A stretch of DNA of 53,051 bases, taken from assembly GCF_051710625.1 (NCBI RefSeq), contig NZ_JBPESN010000012.1, positions 1 through 53,051 on the forward strand. Reading direction: 5' to 3'. Position numbers and translations under genes: made by a program. The notes beneath the pieces were generated by a model. It was not told the DNA's origin. It worked only from the letters and a program-made list of their open reading frames with translations, and searched no databases. Within the stretch, counting starts at the first letter, position 1, and each line of letters starts with the position of its first letter. Below, in pieces: positions 18,761 to 27,144 of this stretch. The DNA is from JBPESN01 sp051710625. GTDB lineage: Bacteria; Pseudomonadota; Gammaproteobacteria; Enterobacterales; Enterobacteriaceae.

Positions 18761-19737
18761 ATAAAAAATACACAGCAGGCCGGACAGCAGGCCGGACAGC
18801 AAGCGGGCATCGGCATTGCGCTCGCCTTGACCACCGCTATGTGCTGGGGCGCGCTCCCCATTTCCATGAAGCAGGTCCTGACCACCATGGAACCTTATAC
18901 CGTGGTTTAGTATTGTTTTTTACTAGCTAGCGTCGGTCTGCTGCTGTTTTTGGCGCAGCGCAGGTAAATTATCCGCGCTGCGGCTGTTTTTTCGCTGGCG
19001 CTGGCTGATATTGCTTGCGGTGGCGACTGCGGGGCTGTTGGGCAATCTCGTTTTTTCAGCACCTCGCTGCAATATTTGAATCCCACCGCCTCGCAGGTCA
19101 TCGGCCAGCTGTCGCCGGTGGGCATGATGGTGGCGAGCGTAGTCATTTTGAAAGAGGGCATGCGTATTACGCAGCTGATTGGGGCTATTATGCTGATTGA
19201 CGGATTGCTGATGTTTTTCAACAGCAGCCTGCGCGAGATTTTCACCCGTTTGACCGCCAATACCCTGGGCGTGATTTTTGGCTGTTGCGCGGCAATGGTG
19301 TGGGTGAGTTATGGCGTGGCGCAAAAAGTGTTGCTGCGGCGTTTGGCGTCGCAACAGATTCTACTGCTGCTGTATATTTTGTGTACAATAGCGCTGACGG
19401 TAGTGGCAAAGCCGCTGACGCTTCTGCAATTAACCAGCGGCCAACTGGCCTGTCTGTTGTTCTGCGGCCTGAATACTCTGGTGAGATACGGGGCCGCTGG
19501 CAGGCGGCGCTGGTGAGCGCCATCATTACCCTGGCGCCGCTGTTTACCCTGATTTTTTCTAATTTGCTGGCGCAATTCTGGCCTGCGTCCTTCGCGCCGC
19601 CGCCGCTGAACTTTGTCGGCTATAGCGGTGCGGTCGTAGTGGTGGCGGGCGCGATGTGCTCCGTTGTCGGCCGCCGCTGGTGGCCCGGGCTGAACAGGCG
19701 GGCTGCGGACACGGTTATTAAGCCGTCCGGCAAATGA
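18761..19737 (+). pseudogene. yhbE: YhbE, EamA/DMT-family inner-membrane transporter, broken
   Basis: YhbE is a ten-helix drug/metabolite-type transporter of unknown substrate. The start appears lost (ATA at 18761 where ATG is expected). The reading then gives GIGIALALTTAMCWGALPISMKQVL, a TAG at 18907-18909 and several frame changes. Recognisable later parts are PTASQVIGQLSPVGMMVAS, VSYGVAQKVLLRRLAS, LACLLFCGLNTLV and, after a deletion of about four codons, RWQAALVSAIITLAPLF. The place between rpmA and obgE is that of E. coli. A 12-bp tandem repeat lies at the 5' end. Confidence 0.93.
18773..18808 (+). repeat. 12-bp tandem repeat encoding QQAG
   Basis: CAGCAGGCCGGA occurs at 18773-18784 and 18785-18796, and a third, imperfect unit follows at 18797-18808. 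In frame it encodes Gln-Gln-Ala-Gly three times. E. coli YhbE has a single QQAG at this place, so the unit was amplified. Confidence 0.8.
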
Positions 19738-19753
19738 GTTTTGGAGAATTAAC

Positions 19754-20923
19754 ATGAAGTTTGTTGATGAAGCCACCATTCTGGTGACGGCGGGTGACGG
19801 CGGCAACGGCTGCGTCAGTTTCCGCCGGGAAAAATACATCCCCCGCGGCGGCCCCGATGGCGGGGATGGCGGCGACGGCGGCGATGTATGGCTGTTGGCG
19901 GATGAGAACCTGAATACCCTCATCGACTACCGTTTTGAGAAAAACTTTCGCGCCGAACGCGGCCAAAACGGCCAGAGTCGCGATTGTACCGGCAAACGCG
20001 GCAAAGACATCATCATCAAAGTGCCAGTGGGCACTCGGGTGCTGGATTCGGGCACCAATGAAGTCATGGGCGACATGACCCGCCACGCACAGCGGCTGAT
20101 GGTGGCCAAAGGCGGGTTTCACGGGCTAGGCAATACGCGCTTTAAGTCATCGGTCAATCGGGCGCCGCGGCAGAAAACCGACGGCACCAAAGGCGAGATC
20201 CGTGAGATCCAGCTGGAGCTGATGCTTTTGGCGGATGTGGGTATGCTCGGCCTCCCCAACGCCGGTAAGTCTACGTTTATCCGCGCGGTGTCGGCGGCCA
20301 AGCCCAAGGTGGCGGATTATCCGTTCACCACGCTGGTGCCGAGCCTGGGCGTGGTGCGTATGGATAACGAACAGAGCTTAGTGGTGGCAGACATTCCGGG
20401 GCTTATCGAGGGCGCGGCCGATGAGGCCGGTTTAGGGATCCGTTTTCTCAAGCATTTGGAGCGCTGCCGGGTGTTGCTGCATCTTATCGACCTGGCCCCG
20501 GTGGATGAATCCGATCCGGTGGAGAATGCCCGCATCATCGTTACCGAACTGGAACGCTACAGTGAAAACCTGGCCGCTAAACCGCGCTGGCTGGTGTTTA
20601 ATAAAGCGGATTTGCTTGATGCGGAGAAAGCGACTTCGCGCGCCAACACCATCGCGAAGGCGCTGGGCTGGGAAGAGAAATACTATTTGATTTCCGCCGC
20701 CAACCGCGACGGCGTGAAGGCACTGTGCTGGAATGTGATGGCGTTTATCAATGCCCATCCCAAAGAGCAGGCGTCACCGGAAGGCGCGCCGAAAAAAGTT
20801 GAATTCATGTGGGATGATTATCATCCCGACCAACTCCAGCAGGCGGAAGCTGAAGAAACGGTGGATAATGATGATTGGGACGAAGATGACGAAGACGGCG
20901 TGGAAACCATCTATCAGCGCTGA
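19754..20923 (+). CDS. obgE: Obg-family GTPase ObgE
   Basis: ObgE (CgtA) is an essential GTPase of large-subunit ribosome assembly and stress control. The 389-aa product (E. coli 390) has the glycine-rich Obg fold at 1-158 (GGDGGNGCVSFRREKYIPRG). The G domain follows, with G1 GLPNAGKST, G3 DIPGLIEGA and G4 NKAD. The acidic C-terminal tail is intact. A GGAG ribosome site lies 10 bases upstream. No lesions are seen. Confidence 0.97.
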   Translation: MKFVDEATILVTAGDGGNGCVSFRREKYIPRGGPDGGDGGDGGDVWLLADENLNTLIDYRFEKNFRAERGQNGQSRDCTGKRGKDIIIKVPVGTRVLDSGTNEVMGDMTRHAQRLMVAKGGFHGLGNTRFKSSVNRAPRQKTDGTKGEIREIQLELMLLADVGMLGLPNAGKSTFIRAVSAAKPKVADYPFTTLVPSLGVVRMDNEQSLVVADIPGLIEGAADEAGLGIRFLKHLERCRVLLHLIDLAPVDESDPVENARIIVTELERYSENLAAKPRWLVFNKADLLDAEKATSRANTIAKALGWEEKYYLISAANRDGVKALCWNVMAFINAHPKEQASPEGAPKKVEFMWDDYHPDQLQQAEAEETVDNDDWDEDDEDGVETIYQR

Positions 20924-21240
20924 GCAACATTAACTTTTTTCCTCCTCCGCGGTGAGGAGATTGCCCGTGCGGCGGTTGCCGGTCAGTAAGCGCTGACTGG
21001 CAATGGTCGCCTTTCCCGGCGCAGGCTGTGAATGGACTGTGCGCTGTTGCCGTGCGGATGTCTCCCCGCTCCGTAAGATATTTCTTTGGCGCCGCCCCCT
21101 ATGGCGGGCCACAATCCTCTTGCTTGGTGCCCGTTTGAAACGGTAAATTGACGCTATCGCTGAAGAATCCGCTGTAAATAACCGGTCCTGCACAGACCGT
21201 CTTTTCTTCATGTCGCTGCGGCGGCTCTCATACTACCCAG

Positions 21241-21318
21241 ATCACTTAAGACGCGAGAAAGGGCCTTTGCAGCGCTCCGCTTCCTTGCTGCATGGTACAT
21301 TTGTTCGTCTTAAATGAT
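21241..21318. repeat. Inverted repeat with 13-bp arms
   Basis: ATCACTTAAGACG (21241-21253) and CGTCTTAAATGAT (21306-21318) are inverted copies with one mismatch, 52 bp apart. It could be a hairpin or the ends of a small degenerate element. No coding frame crosses it convincingly. Confidence 0.5.
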
Positions 21319-21483
21319 CCGGCCGTCAGGGGATGGGCGGCACCTGTCCTCAATGATGCCTGTGCTTTCCTTCAGGGGGCTTCTGAAGGCAGGGTCGGCA
21401 GTCTCTGAAACGGGGGATTATCCCGCCATTTTGCGCCATAGCACCGTTGCCTGCACGGCATCGCGAGGGATTACTTCGACCCA

Positions 21484-21850
21484 ATGGAACTGAACAGGAG
21501 TCATTATGCCGAATACACTGGATGTCAGGTAGAAAGGGAGAAGCGGCGCTCCCCGTCAGTCTACCCCGCCACATTCTTCTGGGGGACGACCGATTTCGCC
21601 CCGGTCGCCCGTCATCACCGCCCGGGCATCGGTGCGATCTGCGCCGCCGGTAGGACTTCGCGTACGCGCCCCGGGGTCAGCCGTGGCGAGAAACTTTCCG
21701 CTAACGTTAAATGCCCTACTGAACAACACCTCCCGGCCTCTGAGGCGCTTCGGTAGCAGCGCGACGGTTACCCCTCTTTCGCCCTTGACGCAGGCGGCAA
21801 CGAGCACCGAGTTGGTCAGCGCGGGCCCCGATTCCCTGGTGCAGACCCAG
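21484..21850 (+). pseudogene. Possible phage tail-sheath gene remnant
   Basis: Pieces in two frames recall the start of P2-type tail-sheath proteins: AEYTGCQVE for an EYLHGV-type start, GTTDFAP with IGAICAAG for the GTRPI...VIGMVCTA block, and NFPLTLNALLNN for TFPLNTPVLLTN. The similarity is weak, needs a frameshift, and was judged by eye. The sequence could equally be unrelated noncoding DNA. Confidence 0.2.
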
Positions 21851-22366
21851 GAAGACAATACCCCGCACAGTACCGTCAGCGATGTCGTCATCGCTGACGC
21901 CAATCGACGACGGAAGCAGGGCGGTGGTGCCATTATCCGCGCCGACGGGCAAAACCCGCTCTCGCCGAGGTGTAACAAAACACCCTCAGGCCGCTGCGCA
22001 CGGCGGGTCGAACGCTACGCTACGCCGCAACGTACGCGGTACGCACCTGCCGACGCAACGGCCAGCGTTATACCCGCGCCTGCCAGCGCCCTGATACGAG
22101 TGGCCGCTCCTGCGACTTCCGGTGCGTACGCTGTCGGGCATGGTGCGCGCGTGGTTGGACATAACGTCGACCGGCGAGGCGCAGAGACAGCGTTGCGCGA
22201 GACTCTTCATCCCGACGGCAGGCTGCACGTCAGGGAGAGAATAATGACAGGCATTCCCTGGCACGGCACCTTCGCAGCCTGCCTTTGGAGCGAGTGTAGT
22301 GGCACACTGAATTTGGCCACCTGAACAGAGGTGATATGCTCACCTCAGAACAACACGGGTGCACCA

Positions 22367-22669
22367 ATGAAAAGAAGAAATTTTAGTCCTGAATTCAAAC
22401 GCGAATCCGCTCAAATGGTTGTCGACCAAAATTACACCGCCGCGCCAGCAGCAAAAGCCATGGACGTAGGCCTTTCTACGATAACGAAATGGGTAAAACA
22501 ACTGCGTGATGAGCGACAGGAGAAGACGCCAAAAGTCTCTCCCATAACCCCGGAACAAATCGAAATACGTGAGCTCAAGAAGAAGGTACAACGCATTGAA
22601 ATGGAAAACGAAATATTAAAAAAGCCTACAGCGCTCTTGATGTCAGACTCCCTAAACAGTTCTCGTTAA
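22367..22669 (+). CDS. IS3-family transposase OrfA (copy 2)
   Basis: OrfA has 100 aa. A helix-turn-helix lies at about residues 8-50 (FSPEFKRESAQMVVDQNY, AKAMDVGLSTITKWVKQL) and a leucine-zipper-like region at 65-90 (IEIRELKKKVQRIEMENEIL). It starts at the ATG at 22367, just inside the left end. Ribosomes slipping -1 on A6G at 22618 would make the OrfAB transposase. Confidence 0.88.
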   Translation: MKRRNFSPEFKRESAQMVVDQNYTAAPAAKAMDVGLSTITKWVKQLRDERQEKTPKVSPITPEQIEIRELKKKVQRIEMENEILKKPTALLMSDSLNSSR

Positions 22670-23536
22670 TCGGGAAACTCAGAGCGCGTTATCCTGTAGC
22701 CACACTCTGCCACGTGTTCAGGGTTCACCGCAGCAGTTACAAATACTGGAAAAGTCGTCCTGACAGGCCAGACGGCAGGCGAACGGTAATTGCGCAGTCA
22801 GGTTCATGAACTGCACAGTATCAGCCATGGTGCAGCTGGCGCGAGAAGTATCGCTACCATGGGCAACCCAGAGAGGCTTCCGGATGGGGCGCTGGCTGGC
22901 CGGTAAGCTGATGAAAGAGCTGGGTATCGCCAGCTGCCAGCTACCGGCTCACAAATACAAACGCGGCGGCAATGAACACGTTGAAATACCGAACCATCTT
23001 GAGCGCCAGTTCGCTGTAACGGAGCCAAACCAGGTATGGTGGGGCGATGTGACGTATATCTGGACTGGGAAACGCTGGGCATACCTTGCGGTTGTTCTTG
23101 ATCTGTTCGCGAGGAAACCGGTGGGCTGGGCTATGTCGTTCTCCCCGGACAGCAGACTGAGCATCAAAGCACTGGAAATGGCATGGGAAACGCGTGGTAA
23201 ACCAGCCGGAGTGATGTTCCACAGCGATCAGGGTAGCCACTATACGAGCAGCCAGTTCCGACAGTTGCTGTGGCGTTACCGGATCAAACAAAGCATGAGT
23301 CGGCGGTGTAACTGTTGGGATAACAGTCCGATGGAGCGCTTCTTCAGAAGTCTGAAAACGACTGGATACCGGTAACGGGCTACATAAGCTTCAGCGAAGC
23401 AGCTCATGAAATTACCGACTATATCGTGGGATATTACAGCGCACTCAGGCCGCATGAATATAACGGTGGGTTGCCACCAAACGAATCAAAAAATAGATAC
23501 TGGAAAGACGCTAACGCGGTGGCCAGTTTTAGTTGA
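22625..23536 (+). pseudogene. IS3-family transposase OrfB (copy 2), frameshifted
   Basis: The DDE integrase core is readable: first Asp in WWGDVTYIW, second in HSDQGSHYTSS, Glu in NSPMERFFRSLK. The frame breaks after RSLK, where the other copies read NEWIPVTGY and here one base is missing. It also breaks near 22800-22860 around VHELHSISHG. The last part (ISFSEAAHEITDYIVGYYSALRPHEY) follows in another frame to the TGA at 23536. Confidence 0.85.
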
Positions 23537-23544
23537 CCACTACA

Positions 23545-23709
23545 CTTCTTAGCCTAAGTGATGATCTGAACATAAAAATCTTACAGCTTCCTCCTGAAGA
23601 AAAAGAGCGTCTAATGCGGGTCTATGACCAAATCAAAAGGGGGGCTAGTGAGATTGGTGAAGTAGCATTAGAAGATAGCCTAGCAAGCGAACGCAAAAAG
23701 GCCGTTTAA
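23545..23709 (+). pseudogene. 3' fragment of an unidentified gene next to the IS
   Basis: An open frame starts directly at the IS end and runs 54 codons to a TAA at 23709. It contains DDLNIKILQLPPEEKERLM and ends LASERKKAV. The composition is more AT-rich than the neighbourhood. It has a plausible protein character (charged and helical) but no start, so the 5' part was lost at the IS. I do not recognise the family. Confidence 0.4.
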
Positions 23710-24092
23710 AAAACTATAAATTTCTTGTTTATTTTTAGCAACGCAATTGTTAATGAGAGAATTTTTAAACGGCTTTCAAACTTATCCAAATTACAATCAA
23801 TCCAGTCCAGAATATAGTGCAAAAAATCATTTTCCGCTCATTTTTTTGCGACGAGCCCAAAATCAGTAAAATCACTGTAAGCCGCGCTAGTAAAGGGCTT
23901 CCGGCTAATCCATCGTTCCCCTTAAGAGTCTAGAAATGCTTGCCACCCAACACTGTTTTTTTATGCCGCGCCCGGATAGCCTTCATCCGGCCTCATGCGC
24001 AAACGAGTTTTGCAACCGCCATCGGGCACGCTGGGCTTCCCGCGCCGGTATGGTATGCTGTTATTTTCACTCAACCACTGAAAGGAAATGCA
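23710..24092. other. Spacer before yoaB
   Basis: 23710-23940 is AT-rich without a gene. On the minus strand at about 23960-24020 the reading FAHEAG, then (after a stop and shift) KAI and PG faintly recalls the N-terminus of YoaA (FAPDG..AKAIPG), which is divergent from yoaB in E. coli. This would be a residue of that helicase gene; the evidence is thin. Confidence 0.3.
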
Positions 24093-24446
24093 ACGACCCT
24101 CCAGCGTATTGATGCCGGCGCCTGTATGTCCGATGCGGTGATTCACCATCAGACCCTTTATTACACCAGCGTGACAGCGGATGCCGCGCTCAATGAAGAC
24201 ATTACCGGCCAGACCCGCAACGCGCTTGCCGCTATGGATGCCATGCTGGCACGCTGCAATACCGATAAACGCCGCCTGGTGGATGCCACCATCTTCCTGC
24301 CTGACGCGGCGGATTTCGCCGCGATGAATGAGGTATGGGATAACTGGGTCGGGGCCGGTAGCGTGCCGGTGCGCTGTACGGTTCAGGGGGGCCTGATGAA
24401 TCCGCACTATAAAATCGAAATCGAAATCGTCGCCGCGTTGTCATAA
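24093..24446 (+). CDS. yoaB: RidA/YjgF-family protein YoaB, start uncertain
   Basis: The family removes reactive enamine/imine intermediates; the role of YoaB itself is not settled. The body is complete (QRIDAGACMSDAVIHHQTLYYTS, RRLVDATIFLPDAADFAAMNEVWDNW, VPVRCTVQGGLMNP with the conserved Arg). The start is a problem. The family start falls at ACG (24093), and the nearby ATG at 24088, with AAAGGA before it, is out of frame by 2 bases. The next in-frame ATG is at 24126 and would drop 11 residues. It is either start-impaired or already a pseudogene. Its position next to yoaH and pabB fits E. coli. Confidence 0.7.
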   Translation, partial: TTLQRIDAGACMSDAVIHHQTLYYTSVTADAALNEDITGQTRNALAAMDAMLARCNTDKRRLVDATIFLPDAADFAAMNEVWDNWVGAGSVPVRCTVQGGLMNPHYKIEIEIVAALS

Positions 24447-24464
24447 CGGCAAACCACCCTGCGC

Positions 24465-24710
24465 TTAATCATCATCGGGGTTGCTATCATAAGGATCCGT
24501 TTCGGCACGCGCCACCGGCGTCTCAGGCACCTCGGTATCCTCCTCCTCCCAGCGCAGGGTGACCATTTCACCGCTGTGGCCGGCGCGCAACTCGCGCGCT
24601 ACCCGCGCTATCGCCGCGCCGCTGCTCATTCCTTCGACCATAAACGCCTGGATTCGCTCTACGGCCAGTTGCTGCTGTTCATGGGTTAACACGGGCATGT
24701 CGTTTAGCAT
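24465..24710 (-). CDS. yoaH: YoaH, UPF0181 family small protein
   Basis: This is an 81-aa protein of unknown function. The conserved core LTHEQQQLAVERIQAFMVEGMSSGAAIA and LRAGHSGE matches E. coli YoaH (59 aa). The C-terminal 25 residues (acidic, ending SNPDDD) are an extension. It is divergent from pabB, as in E. coli. Confidence 0.88.
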   Translation of the reverse strand: MLNDMPVLTHEQQQLAVERIQAFMVEGMSSGAAIARVARELRAGHSGEMVTLRWEEEDTEVPETPVARAETDPYDSNPDDD

Positions 24711-24868
24711 TGTTCTCTCTGGGTTACGGCGATTACGTTGATTATCTCGTGACGCGGCCGGTTACGCCATGATGGGGAGTTATGCTAGGATCGCGCCATA
24801 AACTTATCACTCACCACGTACGCGGGCAGGATGCCGAAGCCGCGTCGATCGGGAACAGGCGCTTGACC

Positions 24869-26230
24869 ATGCAGCCACAATTGACAGCAATACCCTATCG
24901 GCCCGATGCCGTGTTGGATTATTTTACCTCTTTTGCCGGCCAGCCCTGGTCGATGCTGCTGCATTCCGGGCATAGTGACCATCCCGATAGCCGTTACGAT
25001 ATCCTGGTGGCTGCGCCGGCGGTAACGCTTGTCACGCGTGACGGCGTCACTGAAATCCGCTGGGAGGAAACGTGCGAATTGCGGTATGACGACCCTTTTG
25101 CGCTGGTGCAACAGCAGTTGGCGGCGGCAGGCATGATGGCGCCGCCGAACGCGGAATTACCGTTTCAGGGCGGGGCGCTCGGGTATTTTGGCTATGATCT
25201 TGCCCGCAGCATCGAAACTTTGCCGGTATTGGCGCAACAGGACCTCCCGCTGCCGGACATGGCAATTGGGATTTACCGCTGGGCGGTAGTGGCCGACCAT
25301 CTCCGCCACACGGTGACGCTGGTCAGCCACGACGATCCCGCCCCCATACTTGCCCGGTTAACCGCAGCGACGCCTGCACCACCCGCGCCGTTTCATCTGC
25401 TCGGGTCCTGGCGCGCCAATATGACCCGCGCCGACTATGGCGATAAATTCCGCCAAGTGCAGCAGCACTTGCTGGCGGGTGACTGCTATCAAGTCTGTCT
25501 GTCACAGCGTTTCAGCGCCCCCTGCGATGGGGATGAATGGCCGGCGTTCCGCCTCTTGCTGGCTCATAATCGGGCGCCCTTCTCGGCGTTTATCCGCCTG
25601 ACGGACCAGACGGTGCTTAGCTTGTCGCCGGAACGTTTCCTGCGTCTGCGCGACGGCGAGATCCAGACCCGCCCCATCAAAGGCACGTTACCTCGGCTGA
25701 CGGATGCCGAGGCGGATCGCCAGCAGGCGGCGCGGCTGGCCGACTCCGCCAAAGATCAGACGGAAAATCTGATGATAGTGGATCTGTTGCGCAACGATAT
25801 CGGCCGTGTAGCCCAGCCCGGCAGCGTGCGCGTGCCGTCGCTGTTTGCCATTGAGACGTTTACGGCAGTGCACCACATGGTCAGCACTATCAGCGCCGTT
25901 TTGCCGACCGATTGCAGCCCCTGCGATTTGCTGCGCGCCTGCTTCCCAGGCGGCTCCATTACCGGCGCGCCTAAGGTGCGAGCAATGGAAATCATCGAAA
26001 GGCTGGAACCGCAGCGTCGCAGTGCCTGGTGCGGCAGCATCGGTTATATCAGCTGCTGCGGCGCGATGGACACCAATATCGCCATTCGCACCCTGCTGGT
26101 CGCAGCCCGGCACATTCACTGCTCTGTCGGCGGCGGCCTTGTCGCCGACAGCGATGAAGAAGCGGAATACCAGGAGACACTGGCGAAAGCCGTCTCGCTG
26201 CTCCCGCTGCTGGAACGGCTGCATGTTTGA
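24869..26230 (+). CDS. pabB: Aminodeoxychorismate synthase component I
   Basis: PabB with PabA makes 4-amino-4-deoxychorismate, the precursor of p-aminobenzoate and folate. From the ATG at 24869 the product is 453 aa, the length of E. coli PabB. The PIKGTLPR motif holds the catalytic Lys that attacks chorismate C2. DLLRNDIGR and FPGGSITGAPK complete the chorismate site. An in-frame upstream start at 24782 would add 29 unrelated residues. The stop overlaps the nudL start by 8 bases. Confidence 0.95.
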   Translation: MQPQLTAIPYRPDAVLDYFTSFAGQPWSMLLHSGHSDHPDSRYDILVAAPAVTLVTRDGVTEIRWEETCELRYDDPFALVQQQLAAAGMMAPPNAELPFQGGALGYFGYDLARSIETLPVLAQQDLPLPDMAIGIYRWAVVADHLRHTVTLVSHDDPAPILARLTAATPAPPAPFHLLGSWRANMTRADYGDKFRQVQQHLLAGDCYQVCLSQRFSAPCDGDEWPAFRLLLAHNRAPFSAFIRLTDQTVLSLSPERFLRLRDGEIQTRPIKGTLPRLTDAEADRQQAARLADSAKDQTENLMIVDLLRNDIGRVAQPGSVRVPSLFAIETFTAVHHMVSTISAVLPTDCSPCDLLRACFPGGSITGAPKVRAMEIIERLEPQRRSAWCGSIGYISCCGAMDTNIAIRTLLVAARHIHCSVGGGLVADSDEEAEYQETLAKAVSLLPLLERLHV

Positions 26231-26545
26231 ATTCCTGACAGAACGTCCGCTCGCGTTGCCGGAGTTTATCACCCGTTTCCAACTCCTGTTGCCGGAAACC
26301 CGCCACGCCACCTATCACCGCCGTCTGCCGGCGGTGCTGATTCCCATCATTTGCCATGCTACACCAACGCTGCTGCTCACCCGCCGAGCCACGTCTTTGC
26401 GCAAACACGCCGGTCAGGTGGCGTTTCCCGGCGGCAGCGCCGATGCAAGCGATGCTTCCGCCGTCGCGACCGCGTTGCGCGAAGCACAAGAAGAAGTCGC
26501 AATCGATCCGCACCGGGTCCGGGTGCTGGGACAACTGCCGCCGGC
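26223..26545 (+). pseudogene. nudL: Nudix hydrolase NudL, 5' part
   Basis: The frame starts at the ATG at 26223 inside the pabB end, as in E. coli. It gives FEFLTERPLALPEF, then RKHAGQVAFPGGSAD and LREAQEEVAI (Nudix box), and reaches QLPPADG. At this point the sequence becomes sdaA. The last ~80 codons of nudL are missing, removed by the deletion that joined the two genes. Nudix catalysis may need the lost C-terminal part. Confidence 0.92.
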
Positions 26546-27078
26546 GGACGGGTTGTCACCGCGCCTACTAACGGCGCCTGTGGTATCGTCCCCGCGGTCC
26601 TGGCTTACTAGGACCATTTTATCGAACCAGTTTCGCCCGATATCTGGCTGCGGTATTTCCTCGCCAGCGACGCTATCGGGATGTTGTACAAGATGAACGC
26701 CTCGATTTCAGACGCTGAAGTCGGCTGTCAAGACGAGGTGGGCGTGGGGTGCTCCATGGCCGCAGCCGGGCTGACGGAACTGATGGGAGGCAGAGCCCGG
26801 AACAGGTCTGCGTCGCGGCAGAAATCGGCATGGAGCACAATCTCGGCTTGACCTGTGATCCGGTGGCTGGTCAAGTGCAGGTACCCTGCATTGAGCGTAA
26901 CGCTATCGCCTCGGTAAAAGCGATCAACGCCTTACGCATGGCGCTGCGCCGCACCAGCGCGCCGCGGGTATCCCTCGATAAGGTCATCGAAACCATGTAC
27001 GAAACTGGCAAGGACATGAATGCCAAATACCGTGAAACCTCACGCGGCGGCCTGGCTATTAAGGTACAGTGTGACTGA
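26544..27078 (+). pseudogene. sdaA: L-serine dehydratase SdaA, 3' part
   Basis: SdaA is the 4Fe-4S L-serine deaminase (about 454 aa in E. coli). Only the C-terminal ~180 codons remain, starting GGRVVTAPTNGACGIVPAVLAY. A TAG follows at 26609. The reading then gives IWLRYFLASDAIGMLYKMNAS and QDEVGVGCSMAAAGL, then a 2-base insertion before PEQVCVAAEIGMEHNLGLTCDP. It ends KYRETSRGGLAIKVQCD. The cysteines for the cluster are partly kept. The gene is dead by truncation, stop and frameshift. Confidence 0.93.
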
Positions 27079-27144
27079 CGAGCAAGGCAATTGTGACACC
27101 GTAAGCGTTTCGGCAACGTTCACGGGGTTATGGCGCTCTCGGGG

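Larger units (their letters stand above)
20924..22294. other. 1.4-kb degraded region after obgE
   Basis: In E. coli dacB and greA follow obgE; I find no trace of either. The sequence is GC-rich with open frames on both strands that change phase. One stretch on the plus strand (21484-21850) has scattered matches to phage tail-sheath N-termini (see the pseudogene entry). An inverted repeat lies at 21241-21318. The rest shows nothing I can name. Confidence 0.5.
22295..23544 (+). mobile_element. IS3-family insertion sequence, full length (copy 2)
   Basis: The 1250-bp element has ends TGTAGTGG (22295) and CCACTACA (23544). orfA (22367-22669), an A6G frameshift site (22618-22624) and orfB follow the IS3 plan. 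orfB is frameshifted, so the copy is probably immobile unless helped. The flanks (GAG on the left, CTT on the right) are not a target duplication, which suggests that recombination or deletion occurred after insertion. Confidence 0.95.

Noticed and set aside
21632..22324. 230-codon open frame on the plus strand
   Set aside because: No domain, no ribosome site, runs into the IS end, and equally long frames exist on the other strand. This is typical of GC-rich noncoding DNA.
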